The notes: a model not told the origin generated them from the sequence alone. A stretch of 11,086 nt of DNA from Deltaproteobacteria bacterium (GCA_018262455.1 JAGSPR010000210.1:1-11086); one strand, 5' to 3'; counted from the first letter of the stretch, positions 1 to 8,917 are shown. Numbers and translations are program-made.

Positions 1-204
1 GTTCGAGCTCCCGAGATCGACGAGCACCCAGCCAGCATCGACGCTGCGGAGCTCCGCGTGACGCGAGCTAGCGTCGATATCGCGATGGGGATCGAACGAG
101 ACTTCGCATTCGGGATGACGCCCGAACCGGACCCGGCCCTCTGCCGGGAATTCCTGCCTCTGCCCTCGCCGGCTACCGGCGACGTGGTCGATCACGACCC
201 GCAC
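1..204 (-). CDS. FHA-domain protein, C-terminus cut by window edge
   Basis: A forkhead-associated (FHA) domain begins almost at the N-terminus. In 68 visible residues it shows the first conserved block VRFGRHPECEVSF (GR at about residues 29-30), the SSRHAEL block (S and H near 46-49) and DLGSSN at the edge, where FHA proteins normally continue with GT. These are the three phospho-threonine-contacting loops, so the domain looks able to bind phosphopeptides. I chose GTG at 204-202, which is 12 nt after the PP2C stop and in the frame that carries the motifs; a second in-frame GTG at 195 is possible and neither has a convincing ribosome site. The gene is the third member of the minus-strand operon after the zinc-ribbon/FHA protein and the phosphatase. 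What follows the FHA domain is outside the window. It could be a short FHA adaptor or the start of a larger multidomain protein. Confidence 0.85.
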   Translation of the reverse strand, partial: MRVVIDHVAGSRRGQRQEFPAEGRVRFGRHPECEVSFDPHRDIDASSRHAELRSVDAGWVLVDLGSSN

Positions 205-216
205 GCCACGATGGTA

Positions 217-1395
217 TCATCTACCGCCGAGGAACCACGCGAGCAGGCATGCGACGACGCCGATCGCGAGGATCCACCACCAGGCGATCGGCCTGGCAAG
301 CCGGTTGCGAGCCGGGCTGTCCAGCGCGACCGGTAGCGCGGTCGAGGGCACCCGGATCCCGATCGATGACCGGAGGATGGCGTGCTGGCCGGTGACCGGG
401 ATCGACGGCGGAATCGCGGGGGTGGGAATCCCGATCCGGGCCGCAAGCCGGCGCGCGACGTAGGAGGTCGAGGTCAGCGCCGGATCGCCCTGGCGCTGCG
501 GGTCGAACTCGCGGAACTTGGGGAGATCGTCGTCGCCCCGGGCCGTCACGAAGCGAGCGCCGGTGACCTCGCACACGATCGCGGTGATGTTGTCACTGCC
601 GCCGGCAGCGCGGGCCGCCGCGATCAGGAGCTTCACCGACTCCGACACGGTGTGTGGACTCGCGAGCAAGAGCGCCAGCGCCGGATCTCCGACCAGTCCG
701 TGGAGCCCGTCGCTGCACAGTAGAACGCGATCGCCGCGGCGCAACTCGATGATCGAGAGCGACGGCTCGACATCATCGCCAACGCCTAGCGCCTGCAAGA
801 TGGCGCCGCCTGCGCTCGAGGCCGCGTCCTCGGTGTGCCCCGCTGCGAGCAGCGCAGAATGGAGCGACTGGTCACGCGTGACCTGGATGAACGCGCCGGA
901 TCGCTGCACGTAGGCGCGTGAATCCCCGACGGTCGCGATGATCAGGCGATCGCCGATCAGCCCGGCGGCGGAGAGCGTCGTGCCCATCCCTCGTAAGGTG
1001 GGCTCGCGCCGAGCCATCTCGTGGACATCGTGATTGGCGACCCGGGCAGCACGGCGCAACAGCCGCGCGTACACCTCGGGATCTCGCGTCGCCGGTGTGC
1101 CCTTCATCTCGCGCCACATCACCCGAGCGGCGAGCTCCGATGCGACCTCGCCGCCATCGACGCCGCCCATGCCATCGCAGATCACCAGCAACGGGCCGCG
1201 CTCGCCCTGCGAGCTCCACTCCTCGGTAACAACCAGCCGAGTGCCGTCGAGAGCGCCGATGCGGAAGTGATCCTCGTTGTGCTCGCGCACCTGTCCGACG
1301 TCGGTCGCAGCAGCGACCACGACCTGGAGGCTGGGCGTTGCCGGCGTCAAGCCCTCGCCCGCGCGCGGCTCGCCTTCGGGCTTCCCGCTCGTCAC
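217..1395 (-). CDS. PP2C-family Ser/Thr phosphatase, tail-anchored
   Basis: This is a PPM/PP2C metal-dependent protein phosphatase (PrpC/Stp1/PstP type) of 392 residues that removes phosphate from Ser/Thr in bacterial Hanks-kinase circuits. The motifs appear in order: ATDVGQVREHNEDHF (R37, E41, D42), VICDGMGG (metal-binding D74), GMGTTL, VGDSRAY (D158), LLCSDGLHG (D229) and GGSDNITA (D268, N269). All metal-binding aspartates are present, so it should be active. After the catalytic domain (about 25-280) come a roughly 90-residue Pro/Arg linker and a C-terminal membrane helix at about 371-389 (WWWILAIGVVACLLAWF), ending GGR. The catalytic domain should therefore be cytoplasmic and tethered to the inner membrane. 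The start is GTG at 1395, 1 nt after the stop of the upstream FHA gene (TGA-C-GTG), which suggests translational coupling. An ATG at 1449 would overlap that gene by about 50 nt and add residues outside the domain. The next gene encodes another FHA reader. Confidence 0.94.
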   Translation of the reverse strand: MTSGKPEGEPRAGEGLTPATPSLQVVVAAATDVGQVREHNEDHFRIGALDGTRLVVTEEWSSQGERGPLLVICDGMGGVDGGEVASELAARVMWREMKGTPATRDPEVYARLLRRAARVANHDVHEMARREPTLRGMGTTLSAAGLIGDRLIIATVGDSRAYVQRSGAFIQVTRDQSLHSALLAAGHTEDAASSAGGAILQALGVGDDVEPSLSIIELRRGDRVLLCSDGLHGLVGDPALALLLASPHTVSESVKLLIAAARAAGGSDNITAIVCEVTGARFVTARGDDDLPKFREFDPQRQGDPALTSTSYVARRLAARIGIPTPAIPPSIPVTGQHAILRSSIGIRVPSTALPVALDSPARNRLARPIAWWWILAIGVVACLLAWFLGGR

Positions 1396-1396
1396 G

Positions 1397-2887
1397 TCAC
1401 TTGCCGAGCTCGATGCGGAGCAGCTGATCGCCCATCCGCACGTGATCACCGTGCTTCAGCGGCGTCGGCCCGGTGACCCGCACGAAGGTTCCATTCGAGC
1501 TACCAAGGTCGGTGATCTGGGCGCGCTTGCCGTCCCACGTCACCGCCGCATGGCGACGCGACATGAACGCATCGTCACGGAACACGATGTCGCCTTCTTC
1601 GCGGCCGAGCACGGTCTCCTTCTCCACCAGGTGGCGAACATCGCGATGGCCGCCGGAAGGCACGATCGCGATCAACCGTCCCCACGGCTCGCGCGGTGGC
1701 GATCCAAACAACGCCACCCCGTGCCGCACGAGCGGATGAACCTTGGTCTCCTCGGGCTCGACCCGCTCGAACCGCAGCACCTCACGGCCGACGAGGATCG
1801 TCATTCCATCGACGAGCTCGACCGGCGCGTCGGCCTTGCGGTACACGCCGTTGAGCGTGTCGACCGGGACGACCTTGACGGCGCCGTCGTTCGCGCGCTC
1901 GAGCCGAGCATGCTGGCGAGCCAGGAACCGATCATCGGCGAACTCGATATCGGATCCAGCGCGGCCGACCACGAGGTACTCGCCGGTGAGCGGATAGCGC
2001 TGGCCATCGGAGCCGTCGCGATTGACGAGCACCGCGGTGCCCCACGCGGTGCCGGTCTGCGGCGGCGGCCGCGACGCCTGAGGGCCAGGGGCGATGCCGG
2101 CTCGCGCGTCGCCTGCCGCGATCGTCGCGGCCTGGACGTCGATCGGCGGCTGTTGCGCCGGCGGCTGTTGCGCCGGTGGCCGCGCCGCCATCGGGGGGGG
2201 CGCCGAGATCGGATGGCTGCGTGCGGGCTGCCCGGGATCGGTCGGCTGAACCGCCTGCATGTGCAACCCGCACTGCTGGCAGTACGCGAAGCCGATCGGG
2301 GTCGCCGTGCTGCAACGGGGGCACGTGACGGTGTTGGCCTGCGGGGCCGGTGCAGGGGGGGCCTTCGGCACCCCCACGAAGGGAGTGGCGCCGGCCGGGG
2401 GCAGCGTGGGAGGCGGCGGAGCCATCCCTGGCGAGGGCCCGAACGAACCCGGGCTGGCGAACGCTCCCGCCATCGGCATCGGACCTGCCGCAGGCATTGC
2501 CGGGCGTGCGCCTGGGCTCGCTCCGCCGATCGCTCCAGGGCTCCGCCCCCCTACCGGCGCGCCGGCAGGGTTCCCCTCGATCGGGCCCGCGGGAGGCATG
2601 TTGGACGCGACGATCTGGCGGATGGCGGCCGGGGTGTCCTGCATCAGCGTCGCTGCGACCGGGACCTGTGACGGCGGAGCGCCGGCGAGCGCGCTGCCAC
2701 AACTGCGACAGAACTTCATGCCAGGCGGGTTCTCCCCCCGGCAGATGCCACAGACGTTAGGCAACCCGGTGGGAGGCGGCGGAGTCTGCCCGTAACCTGG
2801 AGACATGGCGGGTGCCAGCGAGCTGCCACAGTTGAGGCAGAATGCCGACCCGGACGGGCTTTCGTGGCCACACATCGAACAGCGCAT
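1397..2887 (-). CDS. Triple zinc-ribbon, double FHA-domain protein
   Basis: The 496-residue protein appears cytoplasmic and has no signal peptide or membrane helix. Three CxxC...CxxC zinc ribbons lie at C3/C6/C17/C20, C46/C49/C60/C63 and C189/C192/C203/C206. Pro/Gly/Met-rich low-complexity linkers separate ribbon 2 from 3 and ribbon 3 from the FHA region. FHA-1 lies at about 290-375 (VVGRAGSDIEF, LARQHARL, DTLNGVY) and FHA-2 at about 405-495 (VLGREEGDIVF, MSRRHAAV, DLGSSNGTF). FHA-2 is canonical. FHA-1 has Ala where the phosphate-contacting Ser (SRxH) is expected and lacks the usual SxNGT form, so it may not bind phospho-Thr. The zinc ribbons probably mediate protein or nucleic-acid contact; the partner is unknown. 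The start is ATG 2887, with AGGGG about 5 nt upstream and the first ribbon beginning at residue 3; the frame is open further upstream but that extension is only intergenic repeat. It is first in an operon with PP2C and another FHA gene. Confidence 0.91.
   Translation of the reverse strand: MRCSMCGHESPSGSAFCLNCGSSLAPAMSPGYGQTPPPPTGLPNVCGICRGENPPGMKFCRSCGSALAGAPPSQVPVAATLMQDTPAAIRQIVASNMPPAGPIEGNPAGAPVGGRSPGAIGGASPGARPAMPAAGPMPMAGAFASPGSFGPSPGMAPPPPTLPPAGATPFVGVPKAPPAPAPQANTVTCPRCSTATPIGFAYCQQCGLHMQAVQPTDPGQPARSHPISAPPPMAARPPAQQPPAQQPPIDVQAATIAAGDARAGIAPGPQASRPPPQTGTAWGTAVLVNRDGSDGQRYPLTGEYLVVGRAGSDIEFADDRFLARQHARLERANDGAVKVVPVDTLNGVYRKADAPVELVDGMTILVGREVLRFERVEPEETKVHPLVRHGVALFGSPPREPWGRLIAIVPSGGHRDVRHLVEKETVLGREEGDIVFRDDAFMSRRHAAVTWDGKRAQITDLGSSNGTFVRVTGPTPLKHGDHVRMGDQLLRIELGK
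2145..2174 (-). repeat. 15-bp tandem repeat in the Pro/Gln linker
   Basis: Two perfect 15-bp copies (unit GGCGGCTGTTGCGCC on the plus strand), followed by a degenerate third start, encode PAQQP units in the linker between zinc ribbon 3 and FHA-1. The repeat is in frame, so copy-number change would only alter linker length. Confidence 0.7.
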
Positions 2888-2905
2888 CGGACCCCTGAAG
2901 AGAAG

Positions 2906-2917
2906 CCCCGATCGGGG
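2906..2917. promoter_or_regulatory. 12-bp perfect palindrome in the FHA gene leader
   Basis: CCCCGATCGGGG is a perfect palindrome lying 19-30 nt upstream of the ATG at 2887. In the minus-strand leader RNA it can form a short GC-rich hairpin just ahead of the AGGGG ribosome site. Its C-run could alternatively pair with that site. It may equally be a dimeric protein-binding site or chance in GC-rich DNA. Confidence 0.35.
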
Positions 2918-2923
2918 GCGAGA

Positions 2924-2969
2924 ACTTTGGCCCGCAAGGGCCGGACACTTTGGCCCGCGAGGGCCGGAC
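2924..2969. repeat. Two abutting 23-bp hairpin repeats
   Basis: Copies at 2924-2946 and 2947-2969 are head-to-tail with no spacer and differ at one base (A/G at 2936/2959). Each carries a perfect 5-bp inverted repeat around four bases: GGCCC-GCAA-GGGCC and GGCCC-GCGA-GGGCC. On the plus strand, flanking U-G, U-G and U-A pairs extend each stem to about 8 bp, and both loops fit the GNRA tetraloop rule. The minus-strand loops would be UUGC and UCGC, which fit no stable class I know. The pair could be a REP-like dispersed element, a structured leader or a protein site. A U-tract suited to intrinsic termination is absent on both strands. Confidence 0.75.
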
Positions 2970-3077
2970 GCAATGACGTTGACTCCGCATCTCAGTGTCT
3001 CAACAACCTCCGGTCTCGGGAATGGCCTCGGGCCGGTTTGCAACGGGCGGCGCACCTTGCTAAGACCGGCCCGCTCC

Positions 3078-4130
3078 GTGGCTAATCATCCCGCTTACCG
3101 GCTCGCGATCCTCGTCGTCCTGGCCGCCGGTTGCGCGGCATCGGCAAACCGGACCGCGCCGTTCCGTGTCCGTCCCGACGCCGCCGACCCGGGCTCCCTC
3201 CAGGGCCCGTTCGATGGCCGCGTCGTCGACGTCACGACGCACGCTCCGATCGCGGGCGCGCTGGTCTACGGCGCGTGGACGTTCGAGCGGGGCACGGCCT
3301 TGCTCGAACCCGCCGGCTCCAAGGAGTTCGTCGCCTCGACCGATGCCGCCGGGTACTACAAGGTCCCGACGCTCGGGGGCGTGCCCAGCGGCGCGCGCGT
3401 CACCGAGTTCACGCTGATGATCTACAAGCGCGGCTACATCGCCTATCGCAGCGATCGTCGGTTCAGCGACCTCGGGCTCCGGATGGACTTCGCGCAGCAC
3501 GCGAACCAGGTCCTGCTCGAGCGCTGGCGTACCGAGCTCTCGCACTCCCGCCACCTGCGGTTCGTTGGCTCGGGGACAGCGGTCGCGCTGCTCACGCAGT
3601 GGGAGCTCGCCGATGCCAGCGCCGAGCTCGACGGCAAGCGCCCGCAAGGCGACGATGTCCGTCCGGGTCGCGGCGAAGGCACCTACATCGTGGCCGCCCA
3701 GCTCCTGACCGAGACCGACATCAAGAACCGCACGAAGTACGACGGCGGCTTCGAGACGGGTCCCTTGCAGGACGAGCCGGATACCGCGAATTACTCGTCC
3801 CAGCACTTCAAGGCGCTTGCTCGCCCCGAGACCTGGGACATCGCGATCCGGATGTGGAAGCTCGACGCGGGGAAGGCGCAGGAGCGCTACGAGGAGCTGC
3901 TGACCCAGCTGCCGGGGATCGCCGAGAAGGATGAGGTCGGGAGTCGCTCGTTCGTCGCGACCGAAGGCGAGATCCGCGGTGTCGGCTTCCTCGATGCACC
4001 CCGTGGCATCGTCGTGCTCATCACGTGCGGCATCAGTCAGTGCTCGTCGATCGACGACGCGACGTCGCTATCGAAGACGGTCTATGACCGGGTGAAGACG
4101 TTGTTGCCGATGAGCCTCGGAGGCAAGTGA
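3078..4130 (+). CDS. Putative lipoprotein with carboxypeptidase-regulatory-like domain
   Basis: The product is about 350 residues. The N-terminus is a lipoprotein signal, with a hydrophobic stretch (LAILVVLAAGC) ending in a lipobox whose Cys would be residue 19. The mature protein should be lipid-anchored in the envelope. Residues about 45-115 resemble a carboxypeptidase regulatory-like/CnaB-type beta-sandwich: GRVVDVTTHAPIAGALVYG, then STDAAGYYKVP, then a strand ending YKRGYIAYRS. The remaining roughly 230 residues I do not recognise. They are soluble, with two close Cys near the C-terminus (ITCGISQCSS). The start is uncertain: GTG 3078 gives a compact signal peptide, TTG 3057 gives a more basic N-region (MLRPARSV...), and neither has a strong ribosome site. 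ATG 2973 would place 35 atypical residues before the signal. Its stop overlaps the next start by 1 nt (TGATG), so it is probably co-translated with the phospholipase-fold gene. It could be an accessory or anchoring subunit. Confidence 0.8.
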   Translation: MANHPAYRLAILVVLAAGCAASANRTAPFRVRPDAADPGSLQGPFDGRVVDVTTHAPIAGALVYGAWTFERGTALLEPAGSKEFVASTDAAGYYKVPTLGGVPSGARVTEFTLMIYKRGYIAYRSDRRFSDLGLRMDFAQHANQVLLERWRTELSHSRHLRFVGSGTAVALLTQWELADASAELDGKRPQGDDVRPGRGEGTYIVAAQLLTETDIKNRTKYDGGFETGPLQDEPDTANYSSQHFKALARPETWDIAIRMWKLDAGKAQERYEELLTQLPGIAEKDEVGSRSFVATEGEIRGVGFLDAPRGIVVLITCGISQCSSIDDATSLSKTVYDRVKTLLPMSLGGK

Positions 4131-5512
4131 TGAAGCGAATCAACGGCCTGGCCCTGGGTGCTGTCCTCGCGTTGATGCCCGCGACCGCACAAGCGTGGGA
4201 GCCGGCCACCACGCAGGCCGGGCTCGCCGAGCAGGCCGCGCTGAGCTCGCGGCTCCACAAGCGGCTGGTCACCCTGGGCTTCAACGGCGGGCTGTTCGAG
4301 CCGCTCACGATCCCGCCTGCGGATGCGCCGAGCCTGATGGCCGCGCTCAAGCTGCTGTCGCCCACGCACGGCGCGGTCCCCGATGGCCGCGGCCGCCAGG
4401 TCGCCCTCGGCTGGCTCGCGGCGGGTGCCGCGCTCGCCGACGTGCCCGCCGCGCACGGCGCCAATCACTTCTACGATCCACGCACCGGACGCGGCTGGTC
4501 CTCGCCGGGACGAGGCCTCGGCAACACGATCACGGACAAGGTGCGCGAGGCGCTCGGTCGCGCGGCAGTGCCCGAGTCCGGCCAGCCCGCGGTCGCCTGG
4601 GTCACCGCAAAAGCCAACCCGTTCAACCTCGATGCGTTCCTCGACCAGTACGCAAAGGCGGTCAGTGCGGCCACGCCGGGCGAGCGATCTCGCCACATGG
4701 CGGCAGCCCTCATCGCCGCCGGCGCCATCATGCACGTCCTCGGTGATCTCGGCGCGCCATCGCGCGTGCGTGGCGATGAAGCCGCTCACCTCGCCCCCCT
4801 GGGAGGTGGTCCCGACGATCTGGGATCGCGGATGGAGCGGGCCGCGGCGCTCGCCTACGGCCGTCTCGGCGTCCCGGCGCCGTCGCGGACGATCACGCGC
4901 ACCCGGCTGCGCGACTTCTTCACCTCCAAGGACGGAGGTGGCCTCGCCGACCTGATCGAACGCTCGTACTTCTCGCCCAACACCTTGCCGAGGTCGAGCC
5001 GGGTCTCGAGCGAGATCAAGCCGAAGCTCGAGCGTCCCCTGCCGGCGCTGCCTTCCCGGCTCAACATCATGGCGGCGAACCGCGACGAGGGAACCGTGCT
5101 GCGTGACGCGACGGGCACGTGCCTTGCGCGCTACCACGTCGACCACGACATCCTCTCGTTCTCGATCGAGGATGATTGCATGCTCGAACAGCTCGCCGTG
5201 ATCCTCCCTGAGGTGGCCGCGTACGAGACCGGCCTGCTCGACTTCTTGCTGCGCGGTGAGCTCTCGATCTCGGTCAGCGATCGGATCGTCGTGTCAGGCA
5301 AGGGGCTCGGTGCGGGGACCATCGAGGTGCTCGTCGAGGACAATCGCGGCATCCGCACCCGCCTGACCTCGGCCGCCACAAACGGCAGCAACGAACCGCT
5401 CGCGAGCGTGCCGGCGCCCTCGACCGGGGGCCGCCTGCTAGCCGTGTTCCATGGCGCTGACAAGGCCGGCGAGCCGATCGTGGCGGTCGGTGCGATGCCG
5501 CTCGCGCACTGA
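4130..5512 (+). CDS. Secreted zinc-dependent phospholipase C / S1-P1 nuclease-fold protein
   Basis: The product is 460 residues with a Sec signal peptide (MKRINGLALGAVLALMPATAQA) cleaved before W23. A mature N-terminal Trp is the hallmark of zinc-dependent phospholipase C, where it binds metal. Other family marks are D103, the H109/H113 pair in HGANHFYDP, H189, and H202-x3-D206 in MHVLGDLGAPS. The C-terminal half keeps family-like blocks near FFTSKDGGG and YETGLLDFLLRG, followed by a beta-rich tail of about 100 residues. Compared with the family as I remember it, two ligand positions are changed: Q29 in TTQAGLAEQA, where His is usual, and R212 in GAPSRVRGD, where His is usual. Catalysis on phospholipids or nucleic acids is therefore uncertain. 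The start is ATG 4130, with GGAGG 6 nt upstream and a 1-nt overlap with the lipoprotein stop. The SUKH-TPR gene follows 14 nt downstream. Confidence 0.78.
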   Translation: MKRINGLALGAVLALMPATAQAWEPATTQAGLAEQAALSSRLHKRLVTLGFNGGLFEPLTIPPADAPSLMAALKLLSPTHGAVPDGRGRQVALGWLAAGAALADVPAAHGANHFYDPRTGRGWSSPGRGLGNTITDKVREALGRAAVPESGQPAVAWVTAKANPFNLDAFLDQYAKAVSAATPGERSRHMAAALIAAGAIMHVLGDLGAPSRVRGDEAAHLAPLGGGPDDLGSRMERAAALAYGRLGVPAPSRTITRTRLRDFFTSKDGGGLADLIERSYFSPNTLPRSSRVSSEIKPKLERPLPALPSRLNIMAANRDEGTVLRDATGTCLARYHVDHDILSFSIEDDCMLEQLAVILPEVAAYETGLLDFLLRGELSISVSDRIVVSGKGLGAGTIEVLVEDNRGIRTRLTSAATNGSNEPLASVPAPSTGGRLLAVFHGADKAGEPIVAVGAMPLAH

Positions 5513-5526
5513 CCCGAGGTGAGCTG

Positions 5527-6492
5527 ATGGCGAAGAAGCGTCGAGGGGCGCCTGACGGAGAGGGACTCGAGCGTTTGTTCGGATTGCTCGACGAAGCGCC
5601 GCCCGGGCTGCACGATATCGAGCCTGCTGCGAGCGCACTGCCGAGCGGCCTCCCGCCGGAGCTGATCGAGCTCTACTCGCACTGCGACGGGCTGCGGCTG
5701 TTCATCGATGCGACCGAGGTCGTCCGCGCAACCGAGGTGACGATGGCGACGCCCGGAAGGTGGCGGTTCGCCGAGACCGACGGCGACGCGATCTCGATCG
5801 ACCAGCGCGGCAGGATCTGGCGCCTCGATCCGTCGCTCGACGACGACATCTGCGAGGGCACGCGCCTCGATCGCTGGCTCGGCGGTGTGCTCGACGCAAC
5901 TGCAATGCTCTACGACGGCGACGGTGAGTTTGCCGACGCTGTGTTCGACGAGGACGGAGAGGTCTTGCCCGAGGTCCGCGAGCGCCAGCTCCGCTGCCAG
6001 CTCAAGCGCGATCCCGCTGCTCCCGGTCCGCGGTGGAGGCTCGCGCAGGCGCTGCTCGAGCAAGGCGCTCAGGACGACGCGCGCAACGAGCTCGAGCAGG
6101 TAGTGGCCGACGATCCGGCGTTCGCCTGGGCGTGGCTCGACCTGGCCCGGATCTCCGAGAAGGCCGGCGAGCTGGCGAACGCGGTCGACGAGACACGCAT
6201 GGCCGCGGAGACCGCGGAGGCCGCGCAGCACTCGCAGGCGGGTTACTTCTGGGCGCAGCTCGCCCGCCTCGGTGCACGCACCGGCGACGAGATCCTGCGC
6301 GCTCAGGCTGCGACCAAGACGTCGCTGGTCGCCCCCGAGCTCAAGGAGGCGCAGCTCGCTGGCGTGCGCGAATCCCTCGAAGCCGGCGACGCCGCGTCGG
6401 CGAAGGGGCTGCTCGAGCTGCTTCGCGCGGTGTGGCCGCGCGATCTCCAGGTCCTGGAGCTCGCGAACCGCCTCGAGCAGGGCGAGAACTGA
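5527..6492 (+). CDS. SUKH (SMI1/KNR4) domain protein with TPR repeats
   Basis: The product is 321 residues and cytoplasmic, with no signal or membrane segment. Residues about 20-150 resemble the SMI1/KNR4 (SUKH) fold: LPPELIELYSHCDGLRLF, then short strands such as GDAISIDQRGRIWRL, then an acidic segment (YDGDGEFADAVFDEDGEVL). Residues about 165-305 form helical TPR-like repeats with alternating Ala/Leu (WRLAQALLEQGAQDDARNEL, AWAWLDLARISEKAGELANA). SUKH proteins are often immunity proteins of polymorphic toxin systems, but many are simple protein-binding modules. The TPR part points to a protein partner. The start is ATG 5527, with a good GAGGTGA ribosome site. It is the last gene of the three-gene operon, 14 nt after the phospholipase-fold gene. 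It could be an immunity or adaptor protein for the operon, or unrelated to it. Confidence 0.83.
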   Translation: MAKKRRGAPDGEGLERLFGLLDEAPPGLHDIEPAASALPSGLPPELIELYSHCDGLRLFIDATEVVRATEVTMATPGRWRFAETDGDAISIDQRGRIWRLDPSLDDDICEGTRLDRWLGGVLDATAMLYDGDGEFADAVFDEDGEVLPEVRERQLRCQLKRDPAAPGPRWRLAQALLEQGAQDDARNELEQVVADDPAFAWAWLDLARISEKAGELANAVDETRMAAETAEAAQHSQAGYFWAQLARLGARTGDEILRAQAATKTSLVAPELKEAQLAGVRESLEAGDAASAKGLLELLRAVWPRDLQVLELANRLEQGEN

Positions 6493-6516
6493 CCGACGAC
6501 CGAGTCCACGAGCGCG

Positions 6517-8826
<2,310 letters not shown>

Positions 8827-8917
8827 TGGCTCCTGAGGACTGACCCGGCAGGGGTGAACTAAGCCCCGAGCGACGGTACTAAGCCACGGCAATCACGGTC
8901 AAGTTCGCAACCCTCGA
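8827..8917 (-). promoter_or_regulatory. Leader of the FHA-CpaF gene with paired direct repeats and a possible promoter
   Basis: The 91-bp gap upstream of the FHA-CpaF start holds two identical octamers ACTAAGCC (plus-strand reading) at 8858-8865 and 8878-8885, spaced exactly 20 bp start to start. In the direction of transcription they read GGCTTAGT, followed by ACC or TCACC. A minus-strand TTGACC at 8902-8897, with TAGTAC 15 nt downstream, is a weak sigma-70-like match overlapping the upstream octamer. An operator for a dimeric regulator near that promoter is plausible but unproven. Confidence 0.35.

Larger units (their letters stand above)
2888..3077. promoter_or_regulatory. Divergent intergenic region between FHA operon and lipoprotein operon
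   Basis: This 190-bp gap separates the minus-strand FHA operon start (2887) from the plus-strand lipoprotein start (3078). It should hold promoters for both directions. I see a plus-strand TTGACT at 2979-2984, but no good -10 hexamer 16-18 nt downstream, so no promoter is called. The gap contains a palindrome at 2906-2917 and two tandem hairpin repeats at 2924-2969, listed separately. The left end holds the AGGGG ribosome site of the FHA gene. Confidence 0.5.

Noticed and set aside
58..336. Plus-strand open frame of 92 codons at the left edge
   Set aside because: The minus strand of the same stretch encodes a clear FHA domain and the phosphatase tail, which explains the sequence better.
1277..2671. 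Long plus-strand open frame of 464 codons
   Set aside because: It lies antisense to the zinc-ribbon/FHA gene, has Arg-rich low-complexity composition typical of GC-rich shadow frames, and shows no recognisable domain.
2979..3007. TTGACT as a -35 element for the lipoprotein operon
   Set aside because: The hexamer 17 nt downstream is AACAAC, which lacks the TAnnnT pattern of a sigma-70 -10 element, so the match is too weak to call.
2805..3077. Upstream extension of the lipoprotein gene to 2805
   Set aside because: It would overlap the zinc-ribbon/FHA gene antisense and run through the hairpin repeats, burying the lipoprotein signal peptide in the middle of the protein.
4082..5146. Minus-strand open frame of 354 codons
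   Set aside because: It is antisense to the phospholipase-fold gene, which has a signal peptide, a good ribosome site and family motifs; the antisense product is Arg-rich without domains.
5131..6231. Minus-strand open frame of 366 codons
   Set aside because: It spans the end of the phospholipase-fold gene and most of the SUKH-TPR gene on the opposite strand; no motif supports it.
6493..6516. Possible terminator between the convergent SUKH-TPR and FHA-CpaF genes
   Set aside because: The 24-bp gap shows neither a convincing hairpin nor a T-tract.
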